From Bryobacteraceae bacterium (GTDB taxonomy: Bacteria > Acidobacteriota > Terriglobia > Bryobacterales > Bryobacteraceae): a stretch of 5,253 bases of DNA. A program made the position numbers and the translations under genes. Positions 1 through 5,253 of this stretch are shown here, piece after piece; positions within the stretch are counted from its first letter, which is position 1, and the number at the start of each line of letters is the position of its first letter. The notes beneath the pieces are model-generated. The model saw only the letters and a program-made list of their open reading frames with translations. It ran no database searches and was not told where the DNA came from. The stretch covers positions 1 through 5,253 of the forward strand of contig CANGVB010000322.1 of assembly GCA_947456995.1 (NCBI GenBank). The letters run 5' to 3'.

Positions 1-129
1 AACCTCGCCCCGCGCAAACTCAAGGGCATCGAGAGCCAGGGAATGATTGTCGCCGCCAGCCTTGAAGGTGGCAGCCCTGCCTTGGCCTCATTCCTCGAAG
101 AAGTACCCGTAGGAGCGCGTCTGAAGTGA
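1..129 (+). CDS. metG: Methionyl-tRNA synthetase, C-terminal end (partial)
   Basis: The gene enters from the left edge, and only its last 42 codons and TGA stop are present. The visible peptide is the end of the C-terminal tRNA-binding domain (EMAP/Trbp111-like OB fold) that many bacterial methionyl-tRNA synthetases carry after the catalytic core. The diagnostic segment is NLAPRKLKGIESQGMIVAA (residues 1-19 of the visible part), followed by a close ending in VPVGARLK, as in that domain. In the family this domain promotes dimerisation and nonspecific tRNA binding, while the enzyme attaches methionine to tRNA-Met in the cytoplasm. The catalytic domain lies outside the window. A free-standing Trbp111-like protein would have a similar sequence and cannot be fully excluded. 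The tatD gene directly after it favours full-length metG, because this neighbour pair recurs widely (for example metS and yabD in Bacillus subtilis). The stop overlaps the tatD start by four bases (GTGA). Confidence 0.88.
   Translation, partial: NLAPRKLKGIESQGMIVAASLEGGSPALASFLEEVPVGARLK
111..115 (+). promoter_or_regulatory. Ribosome binding site for tatD
   Basis: AGGAG lies inside the last codons of metG, ten bases before the GTG at 126. It supports GTG as the true tatD start, because the protein beginning there opens directly with the family's metal-binding DSHCH motif. Confidence 0.6.
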
Positions 130-911
130 TCGACAGCCACTGTCACGTCGACAGCGAACAGTTCGATTCTGACCGCGAGGCTGTGATAGCCCGTGCCCTG
201 GCTGCTGGGGTAAGGACAATGCTTGCCATTGGAACCGGCGAAGGCCCCCCGCACCTGGACGCCGCAATTCAGTTGGCTGACAAACACGAGGCCTTCCTCG
301 CCACCGTTGGCGTCCACCCACACAGCGCCAATCGCGTCACCCCTGAAACTTATCCTGAGCTAAACCGGCTTGCGCGGCATCCAAAGGTTGTGGCCATCGG
401 TGAAATCGGTCTCGACTATCACTACGACTTCTCGCCTCGCGAGGAGCAGCAAGATGTGTTTATCAAGCATCTGCACCTGGCCAAGGAGCTTCGGCTTCCG
501 ATCATCATCCACACCCGCGAGGCTTGGCGTGACACAGTTGACATCCTCAAGGAGCATTGGGATACCTCTCTCGGGGGCATATTTCATTGCTTTAGCGAAG
601 GAGTTGCCGAGGCTGAAGAAGCCCTTGCGATGAACTTCCACTTTGGCCTGGGTGGGGTGCTCACTTTTCCCAAGGCAGAGAAGCTGCGCGAGGCTGCCAG
701 CTTCATTCCGCTCGATCGGATTCTGCTGGAAACCGACGCGCCATACCTGGCGCCAATCCCTTACCGTGGCAAGCGCAATGAGCCGGCCTATGTTGTAGAT
801 ACGGCAAAGCGCCTTGCTGCCCTTCGCGGCCTCACCCTGCAGGAGCTCGATGAGCTTACCAGCCAAAATTTCCGCCGACTATTCTCGGCTAAACTGGAGC
901 AACCGTCATGA
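126..911 (+). CDS. tatD: TatD family metal-dependent hydrolase (deoxyribonuclease)
   Basis: This is a complete 261-residue TatD/YcfH/YabD-type protein, of normal length for the family. The fold is a TIM barrel in the amidohydrolase superfamily. Characterised members are cytoplasmic, metal-dependent 3'-5' nucleases on DNA and in some cases RNA. The metal-site motifs appear in order: DSHCH at 3-7 (H5 and H7), VGVHPH at 61-66, GEIGLDYHYD at 92-101 (E93), IIHTR with H129, FHCF with H154 and TDAP at 203-206 (D204). The conserved RGKRNEP loop follows at 214-220. No key residue is missing. Translation starts at GTG, preceded by AGGAG at a ten-base spacing, and the GTG shares GTGA with the metG stop. 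The end is equally tight, with its TGA sharing ATGA with the next gene, so all three are probably translated from one message. The family is secure, but the biological substrate is not, since TatD paralogues differ in preference. Confidence 0.95.
   Translation: MIDSHCHVDSEQFDSDREAVIARALAAGVRTMLAIGTGEGPPHLDAAIQLADKHEAFLATVGVHPHSANRVTPETYPELNRLARHPKVVAIGEIGLDYHYDFSPREEQQDVFIKHLHLAKELRLPIIIHTREAWRDTVDILKEHWDTSLGGIFHCFSEGVAEAEEALAMNFHFGLGGVLTFPKAEKLREAASFIPLDRILLETDAPYLAPIPYRGKRNEPAYVVDTAKRLAALRGLTLQELDELTSQNFRRLFSAKLEQPS
896..899 (+). promoter_or_regulatory. Ribosome binding site for the polyprenyl synthase gene
   Basis: GGAG sits eight bases before the ATG at 908, inside the last codons of tatD. 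It supports ATG 908, which overlaps the tatD stop as ATGA, over the next in-frame ATG nine codons later, which has no comparable site. Confidence 0.5.
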
Positions 912-1912
912 AGACGCTGACCCAAGCTGTCTCGATGAAACAAATCCTCGACCTCGTGCGGGACGACCTCGCTCGTGTTGAGAAAGCGATAGGCCTCGAA
1001 ACCGTCGGCTCTATTGCTGCTGTAAACACCATTTCTCACCATATGCAGTCTGCCGGAGGCAAACGCCTGCGGCCTATCTTGCTGATTCTTTCCAGCCGAC
1101 TGGTCTCTTCCAACACGGAGACGACAGAAGAAGCAATCCAACTGGGCGCAGTGGTGGAGCTGATCCATACCTCTACGCTGGTGCACGATGATGTGATTGA
1201 CGATGCCAAGACCCGCAGGGGTCAGGCCAGTGCCAATGCCCTTTGGGGCAACCAGATGAGTGTCCTCGCGGGCGATTGGCTTTATATGCAGGCCTTTCAG
1301 ATCGCCATGCGCCAGCGCAACTTCTCGATCCTGGATGTACTGATCGGCCTTACCCAGACCATGGTTGAAGGTGAGTTCCTGCAAATGGACCGCCTCGGCC
1401 GAATCGATATCTCGGAAGCCGATTACATGGAGTTGGTGGATCGCAAAACGGCTAGCCTCTTTAACGCCTGCTGCCGTCTGGGAGCAATGGCCGGTGGGGC
1501 AAACGATACTCAGTCTGCCCGTCTTGGTGAGTTCGCCTGGAACCTCGGAATGGCTTTCCAGTTGATCGACGACATCCTCGACTTCACCTCCAAAGAGACC
1601 ATTCTGGGTAAGCCAGTTGGCAACGACCTAGCCGAAGGCAAGGTCACCCTGCCGCTGCTCTACTCGCTGACGGAGACGACGCGTGAAGAAACCAGGATGA
1701 TCGAAACGATCCTGAAGGATCGAAGCTACGAGCGTGTGCCCTTCTCTACCGTCCTTGAAATCATTGAGAAATACAAGGGTGTAGAAAAAGCGCATGAACG
1801 TGCGCAACAGTTTACCGCCCGGGCTCGTCAGGTAATTGACACGTTTCCCGACTCTCCTTACAGAAAGGCGGTGCTAACGATCGCCGACATCATTACCGAA
1901 CGAGATCGTTAA
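908..1912 (+). CDS. ispB: Long-chain polyprenyl diphosphate synthase (IspB-like)
   Basis: This is a complete 334-residue trans-prenyltransferase. The enzyme adds isopentenyl diphosphate units to an allylic starter to build the isoprenoid tail of a respiratory quinone. Visible motifs are GGKRLRP at 50-56 (isopentenyl diphosphate binding), the first Asp-rich motif DDVID at 94-98, KT at 180-181, and the second Asp-rich motif in FQLIDDILD (D221, D222, D225), with TLPL at 247-250. The residue five places before the first Asp motif is small (S89), and the motif is the short DDxxD form, which in this family goes with long products rather than C15 or C20. The C-terminal pattern FPDSPYRKAV...ERDR closely matches E. 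coli IspB. Exact chain length cannot be read from sequence. In an Acidobacteriota the likely use is menaquinone, so the symbol marks the family, not proven octaprenyl specificity. It starts at ATG within ATGA with tatD and ends six bases before the next gene. Confidence 0.92.
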   Translation: MKTLTQAVSMKQILDLVRDDLARVEKAIGLETVGSIAAVNTISHHMQSAGGKRLRPILLILSSRLVSSNTETTEEAIQLGAVVELIHTSTLVHDDVIDDAKTRRGQASANALWGNQMSVLAGDWLYMQAFQIAMRQRNFSILDVLIGLTQTMVEGEFLQMDRLGRIDISEADYMELVDRKTASLFNACCRLGAMAGGANDTQSARLGEFAWNLGMAFQLIDDILDFTSKETILGKPVGNDLAEGKVTLPLLYSLTETTREETRMIETILKDRSYERVPFSTVLEIIEKYKGVEKAHERAQQFTARARQVIDTFPDSPYRKAVLTIADIITERDR

Positions 1913-1918
1913 CACCCG

Positions 1919-3478
1919 ATGAAAAAGTTAGCTATAGCCCTGGCCCTGATTCTTATCTCAGGACTGGGGCTTTTCTTTTATCTGAAGAACAGAGCCAAGA
2001 AAGATTGGGAGCCGCTTGCGCGCCAGCGTCTAATCGCCTATCTCGAAGAGAGATTCGACAGTAAAGTCGAGATCGGAGAGTTAGACTTCCGCCACCTCGA
2101 AGGGACTCGAATCGAGGCGATCGGCAAGAACTTCAAACTCCACTTCGAACGCCGAACCGACATTGCCCCCATCATTGCCTTCGATCAGATCACGATTGAA
2201 TCTGACATTGCCACCCTGTATAACGGCCCAAGGATAGTCAATCGTGTTGTGTTGAAGGGGCTGAAGCTCACCATCCCTCCGAGAGACGAGCGCCCCAAAA
2301 CACAGGCCAGTACTCCATCTTTGAACCCAGTGATCATCCAGACGATTGTCGCTGACGGGGCCACATTGCAGATCCTCCCAAGCAAGGCCGGTAAGGAACC
2401 GCTAGACTTTGCCCTCACCAAGCTGACCCTCAAGAGTAACGGTAGCGGCCAAGCTTATTCTTACGAGACAACACTCACCATTCCCAAACCGCCCGGCCTC
2501 GTAACAGCCAAAGGTCAGTTTGGCCCTTGGAATGGCAAAGACCCTCGTCAGACCAAACTCGATGGCACATACAACTACGTGGATGCAGACCTCGGAGTCT
2601 TCAAAGGGATCGCAGGCACGATGGCATCCACCGGCAGTTTCAGAGGTGCACTGGAAACCATTGATGCCGAGGGAGAATGCCGGGTACCCAACTTTCGCCT
2701 TTCCATGGCTGGCAACGCAGTGCCTCTGAATGTGAAATATAAGGCGCTGGTAGATGGTGCCGATGGAGACACGTATCTCAAGCAAGTAGAAGCAAGATTG
2801 GGCAATACGTCCTTTACGGCAAAGGGTGAAGTGGTGGGGCTGAAGGGGCAACCGGGGCGAGCTATCAACCTGAATGTCGTGATGCCGAAGGGCGATCTCC
2901 GAGACATTCTCAGGCTCACGGTAAAGTCGACGAAGCCCTTTCTGGAAGGGTCGGTGAACCTGAAGTCGAGTATCGAGATCCCGAGGGGCAATGTCGATGT
3001 AGTCGATAAGCTCAAGCTCAAAGGCCGCTTTGAAATCAGGGAGGCCAACTTCACCTCGGATGCAATTCAGGACAAGATCGATGGGCTGGCCAAGCGCGGA
3101 TCGGGTCGGCCGAAAGATCAGAAGATGGACAACGTGCCGGCTACTTTCAATGGCCAGTTCCGCATGGCAGATGGCAAACTTGATTTTGAACCCGTTGTCT
3201 TTGTTGTACCTGGTGCGCTTGTTGACCTTACTGGTTCCTACGTTGTGGACGCCGGTACACTGGACTTTCTTGGGTCGCTCAACCTCGACTCCAAGGTGAG
3301 CAACACCTTCACCGGCTGGAAGCGCTGGGCGCTGAAGCCCTTTAATCCGATATTCTCGAAGAACGACGTTGGAACCTATCTACCCATCAAGATCACCGGT
3401 GATAAAGACAATCCGCAGTTTGGGTTGGCTCGCGGTACTGACTCTACCTCTGCTGGCAGGGCTCGGCGGCTTCCCTGA
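1919..3478 (+). CDS. AsmA-like inner-membrane-anchored envelope protein
   Basis: The 519-residue protein begins with a signal anchor: MKK, a hydrophobic stretch at about 4-21, then a basic KNRAKK segment. The rest is alternating short polar and hydrophobic beta strands, as in the long beta-sheet groove of AsmA/TamB/YhdP proteins. Residues 379-405 contain a charged loop (DAIQDKIDGLAKRG, then GRPKD), followed by strands with VPGALVDLTGSY (429-440), GWKRW ALKPFNPIF (466-479) and the closing TYLPIKITGDKDNPQFGLA (486-504). I recognise that set as the conserved AsmA-like C-terminal region. E. coli relatives sit in the inner membrane, reach across the periplasm and are implicated in moving phospholipid to the outer membrane; that role is inferred here. 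The start is six bases after the preceding stop with only a weak CGAGA upstream, suggesting coupled translation. The last 13 or so residues, past the conserved NPQFGLA, are low in hydrophobic residues and overlap the next gene in another frame. Confidence 0.82.
   Translation: MKKLAIALALILISGLGLFFYLKNRAKKDWEPLARQRLIAYLEERFDSKVEIGELDFRHLEGTRIEAIGKNFKLHFERRTDIAPIIAFDQITIESDIATLYNGPRIVNRVVLKGLKLTIPPRDERPKTQASTPSLNPVIIQTIVADGATLQILPSKAGKEPLDFALTKLTLKSNGSGQAYSYETTLTIPKPPGLVTAKGQFGPWNGKDPRQTKLDGTYNYVDADLGVFKGIAGTMASTGSFRGALETIDAEGECRVPNFRLSMAGNAVPLNVKYKALVDGADGDTYLKQVEARLGNTSFTAKGEVVGLKGQPGRAINLNVVMPKGDLRDILRLTVKSTKPFLEGSVNLKSSIEIPRGNVDVVDKLKLKGRFEIREANFTSDAIQDKIDGLAKRGSGRPKDQKMDNVPATFNGQFRMADGKLDFEPVVFVVPGALVDLTGSYVVDAGTLDFLGSLNLDSKVSNTFTGWKRWALKPFNPIFSKNDVGTYLPIKITGDKDNPQFGLARGTDSTSAGRARRLP
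3399..3478 (+). other. Same-strand, out-of-frame overlap of AsmA-like and DUF4159 genes
   Basis: These 80 bases are read in two frames. One gives the end of the AsmA-like protein, including part of its conserved closing motif (KITGDKDNPQFGLA region) plus a tail ending RARRLP. The other gives the whole signal sequence of the DUF4159 protein. Both readings look functional: one is motif-conserved and the other a well-formed export signal. The overlap is 110 bases if TTG 3369 is the start and 59 if TTG 3420 is. Confidence 0.7.
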
Positions 3479-4154
3479 AAAAGCAGAGTTCTATTTTCTG
3501 AGGCTGGAGTACACCGATGCGCCGTTCGTACGGCGTCCCTGGGGGCGAGGCTGGTGGATGCAGGACATGCCCGAGGCCGAGATCCATTTCACCAAGGGCA
3601 TCGAGCGGCTTACCCGTGTCCATATAGGCGAGATCCGTCACACTCCACTTACAGATAACCGAGTCTTTGATTACCCCTGGATTTACGCAACCCAAGTGGC
3701 CTGGTGGGATCTCTCAGAGCCTGAGGTAATTCGCTTGAGAGAGTACCTGAATCGAGGAGGCTTTCTGGTTGTCGATGACTTCCATGGCGACCGCGACTGG
3801 GAACTCTTTGAAGCCTCGATGACGAAAGTGCTTCCAGGCAAACCCATCCTCGACATCACTGACGACGACCCGGTGATGAACCTCGTCTTTGAGATCAAAG
3901 AGCGCACTTTCATCCCCGGGTTACGCCATCTGCGTCGAGGCCCGAATGGCACGACAACAGTTCAACCTAGCGCCATCCCACCGCGATGGCGAGCGATCTA
4001 TGACGACCAGGGCCGCATGATCGTCGCCATCAACTTCAACATGGATATCGGCGATGCCTGGGAGCATGCCGATATGCCTGAGTATCCAGAGCAGATGACC
4101 AGCCTCAGCTATCGCTTCGGCATCAACTACATCCTCTACTCAATGACTCACTGA
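3399..4154 (+). CDS. DUF4159 domain-containing secreted protein
   Basis: From the GTG at 3399 this is a 251-residue protein. It has a classical signal sequence: MIKTIRS, then a hydrophobic core at about residues 9-22, with cleavage plausible around the GLGG segment. The mature part matches DUF4159 from FYFLRLEYTD (31-40) onward. It includes a Trp-rich segment at 48-57, HFTKGIERLTRVHIGEI (63-79), a YPW/Y motif at 92-96, the hallmark YLNRGGFLVVDDF (116-128) and WELFEASMTKVLPGKPI (134-150). DUF4159 is related to the glutamine-amidotransferase-like fold but has no established reaction, so I assign no activity. The protein probably acts in the periplasm. The start is uncertain: TTG 3369, GTG 3399 and TTG 3420 are in frame, none with a strong ribosome site. 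I prefer 3399 because it puts Lys and Arg directly before the hydrophobic core. Every option overlaps the AsmA-like gene (by 59 to 110 bases), pointing to coupled translation. At its 3' end it overlaps the convergent gene by seven bases. Confidence 0.83.
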   Translation: MIKTIRSLGWLAVLTLPLLAGLGGFPEKAEFYFLRLEYTDAPFVRRPWGRGWWMQDMPEAEIHFTKGIERLTRVHIGEIRHTPLTDNRVFDYPWIYATQVAWWDLSEPEVIRLREYLNRGGFLVVDDFHGDRDWELFEASMTKVLPGKPILDITDDDPVMNLVFEIKERTFIPGLRHLRRGPNGTTTVQPSAIPPRWRAIYDDQGRMIVAINFNMDIGDAWEHADMPEYPEQMTSLSYRFGINYILYSMTH

Positions 4155-4155
4155 G
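4147..4155. other. Convergent stop-codon overlap within a CTCACTGAG palindrome
   Basis: The plus-strand DUF4159 gene stops with TGA at 4152-4154. The minus-strand gene stops with TGA read from TCA at 4148-4150. The two stops are mirror images around C4151 in the nine-base palindrome CTCACTGAG, so the coding regions overlap tail to tail by seven bases (4148-4154). There is no room for a conventional hairpin-plus-T terminator here, and none is visible in the adjoining coding sequence. Confidence 0.9.
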
Positions 4156-5253
4156 GGTCTCGCGTCCAGACGTATTCTTCGCGCACCAGCTTGAACTCGA
4201 TGATTACGCGTTCCCCGATGCCGGGAATGCTTCTGTAGAGCCAACTGGCGCGGTCCGGGTGCATTTCGAGTTCATCGGGTGGGCCATACATGATGTAGAC
4301 ACGGCCGCGATCTGTCTTCCAGCCTTCGATCTTGGAAGCGAATTTCTGGTTTGCATATCCGATGCGCCGGTAGTGCTCGTCTTTGAATTCGTTCACGTCT
4401 GGAGTGGCTGGAGTGGGGTCGCGTCTGGCCCAGAACTGGACTATGAATTGCTCCCGTTCAGCATCTGACTTCAAGGTCTTGAAGCGGGCCTTCTCGTCGT
4501 CCTTGATGATGTAGGTCACGTCCTGGGTGAGCCATATGTCATTGCTCTTCTGGCCAAAGGCCGCTAGGCAGCCTAAGACAACCAGGACCATCACGCCACC
4601 CAGACTTTTCGGTTCTTCTCTATGCCCAGCCAGTCTTTGAATTCGTTCCATAAGATCTCCTCCGTTTGCTGCGAGCACGGGCTCTAGCCGGGTCGCGCGT
4701 TGTTCCTCCAAGGTCAACAGGGCTCGCGCATAGTCTCGTGCATTGCCCTGCAAAGCCACTACCAGATCGTCACAGCAGTGCTCCCGCTCCTGACGAATTA
4801 CACCCGACACCCACCACACCGCCGGATGGTAGAAGAGCAAACTCTCTACCGCCGTCTGCAGCAGATTCACCAGAGGGTCTCTGCGGTACAAATGAGCCAG
4901 CTCGTGAAGCAGGATCGATTCCACCTGCGACGCTGGCATAGCCGTCAACATACCCACTGGAGTCAGCAGGACAGGCCGCAACCAGCCCAGGACCATTGGC
5001 GCATCTACGAGGGCAGATTCAAACCACCGTACTGGTTGCGATAAACCGATACGCTTCTCAAGTGTTTTCATGCGTTGCTGCCATTCGGAACTCGCCTTGC
5101 AGATTCCCTCCCGGCGGAGCTTTCGTGTCATCCACCAGCCTCCGGCCCGGTACCCGGCAAGCAGCAGGACGCCACAAATCCATGCCCCGCTCATCCAGGG
5201 CAAGAAGGCCTTCCAACTCTTTACCTGGCCCTTCCAGACATCGGCCGTATCGT
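4148..5253 (-). CDS. M56 (BlaR1-type) membrane metallopeptidase fused to a GWxTD domain, 5' end missing
   Basis: The gene runs leftward from beyond the right edge. The frame stays open through 5251, so the TTG at 5203 is not a likely start. 367 codons are visible, numbered here from the codon at 5251-5249. A membrane helix at about 20-38 is followed by the M56 domain: DAPMVLGWLRPVLLTP (83-98), the zinc motif HELAH (116-120) and EREHCCDD (155-162) with the probable third metal-ligand Glu. MERIQRLAG (201-209) precedes a second helix at about 217-232. After it, residues 239-367 form a GWxTD domain: WLTQDVTYII, FVQFWARRDPTP-type segment (about 269-281), GWKTD (310-314) and RGRVYIMYGPPDE (315-327). 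In BlaR1/MecR1 the peptidase is cytosolic and cleaves a BlaI-like repressor when an outside sensor is triggered. By that topology the GWxTD domain would be periplasmic, in the sensor's place. Its ligand and target are unknown; a blaI-like gene would be expected off the right edge. Confidence 0.88.
   Translation of the reverse strand, partial: DTADVWKGQVKSWKAFLPWMSGAWICGVLLLAGYRAGGWWMTRKLRREGICKASSEWQQRMKTLEKRIGLSQPVRWFESALVDAPMVLGWLRPVLLTPVGMLTAMPASQVESILLHELAHLYRRDPLVNLLQTAVESLLFYHPAVWWVSGVIRQEREHCCDDLVVALQGNARDYARALLTLEEQRATRLEPVLAANGGDLMERIQRLAGHREEPKSLGGVMVLVVLGCLAAFGQKSNDIWLTQDVTYIIKDDEKARFKTLKSDAEREQFIVQFWARRDPTPATPDVNEFKDEHYRRIGYANQKFASKIEGWKTDRGRVYIMYGPPDELEMHPDRASWLYRSIPGIGERVIIEFKLVREEYVWTRDPQ
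4649..4663 (-). promoter_or_regulatory. Possible internal ribosome binding site and ATG inside the M56-GWxTD gene
   Basis: Read on the minus strand, GGAGGAGA (4663-4656) is followed at near-ideal spacing by an in-frame ATG (4651-4649). The GGAGG core is seven bases from the ATG. This is the strongest Shine-Dalgarno-like sequence I found in the window. Translation from here would give a 167-residue product (4651 to 4148) with a basic start, one hydrophobic segment and the complete GWxTD domain, but no peptidase. The bases also encode Gly-Gly-Asp-Leu-Met just ahead of the RIQRL segment common in M56 proteins, so they may simply reflect protein sequence. Its use as a start is not shown. Confidence 0.35.

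Noticed and set aside
360..866. A 168-codon open frame on the minus strand inside tatD
   Set aside because: It is wholly antisense to a fully conserved TatD protein, and no motif was recognised in its translation.
788..1384. A 198-codon open frame on the minus strand spanning the tatD/ispB junction
   Set aside because: It lies antisense to two genes whose complete motif sets are clear. Its translation shows no recognisable domain or hydrophobic pattern.
2402..3054. Two antisense open frames (149 and 159 codons) inside the AsmA-like gene
   Set aside because: They overlap each other in different frames and lie opposite a gene with clear AsmA-like features. Their translations show no family signature.
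3971..3991. Inverted repeat CGCCATC / GATGGCG with a 7-base loop
   Set aside because: It is a 7-bp stem in the middle of the DUF4159 coding region with no T-run after it. It is not placed to end a transcript and is of a size expected by chance.
4666..5044. Two plus-strand open frames (91 and 114 codons) opposite the M56 domain
   Set aside because: They mirror the conserved HELAH and EREHCCDD region on the other strand, and their translations are of biased composition with no recognisable domain.
5201..5203. TTG at 5203 (minus strand) as the start of the M56 gene
   Set aside because: The frame is open for 16 more codons up to the window edge, and M56 proteins have additional N-terminal membrane helices before this point. 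The gene is better treated as cut off by the edge.
1..5253. Mobile elements, CRISPR arrays, tRNA or rRNA genes
   Set aside because: No transposase-like protein, terminal inverted repeats, regularly spaced repeats or tRNA-like sequence was seen. Conserved coding sequence accounts for nearly every base.

Overview
The window looks like chromosomal sequence from a diderm bacterium, most likely an Acidobacteriota of the Solibacter/Bryobacter type. This assignment is inferred from the gene families: a DUF4159 protein, an AsmA-like protein with the C-terminal motif set common in that phylum, and an M56 (BlaR1-type) peptidase joined to a GWxTD domain. Base composition is moderately GC-rich and looks even throughout. 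I see no mobile element, tRNA, rRNA, CRISPR array or long repeat.

Layout. Five genes run left to right with almost no DNA between them. They are the 3' end of metG (1-129), tatD (126-911), a long-chain polyprenyl diphosphate synthase of the IspB type (908-1912), an AsmA-like envelope protein (1919-3478) and a secreted DUF4159 protein (about 3399-4154). A sixth gene runs leftward from beyond the right edge and ends at 4148. It encodes a membrane M56 metallopeptidase whose C-terminal part is a GWxTD domain. The only non-coding bases are the six at 1913-1918, so there is no internal promoter region or terminator to describe.

How the genes fit together. The rightward genes look like one transcription unit with translational coupling: GTGA at metG/tatD, ATGA at tatD/ispB, a 6-base gap before the AsmA gene, then a long overlap into the DUF4159 gene. 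The first two genes serve tRNA charging and nucleic-acid processing. The third makes the isoprenoid tail for a respiratory quinone, probably menaquinone. The last two are envelope proteins. The leftward gene is a BlaR1-like signal transducer or protease and is probably a separate unit.

The points most worth a second look are these. (1) The DUF4159 signal peptide is encoded out of frame inside the end of the AsmA gene. (2) The M56 protein has a GWxTD domain where BlaR1 has its penicillin sensor. (3) A near-perfect Shine-Dalgarno plus ATG inside that gene could make a separate 167-residue exported GWxTD protein. (4) The two convergent genes overlap by 7 bases, with their stop codons mirrored in a small palindrome.
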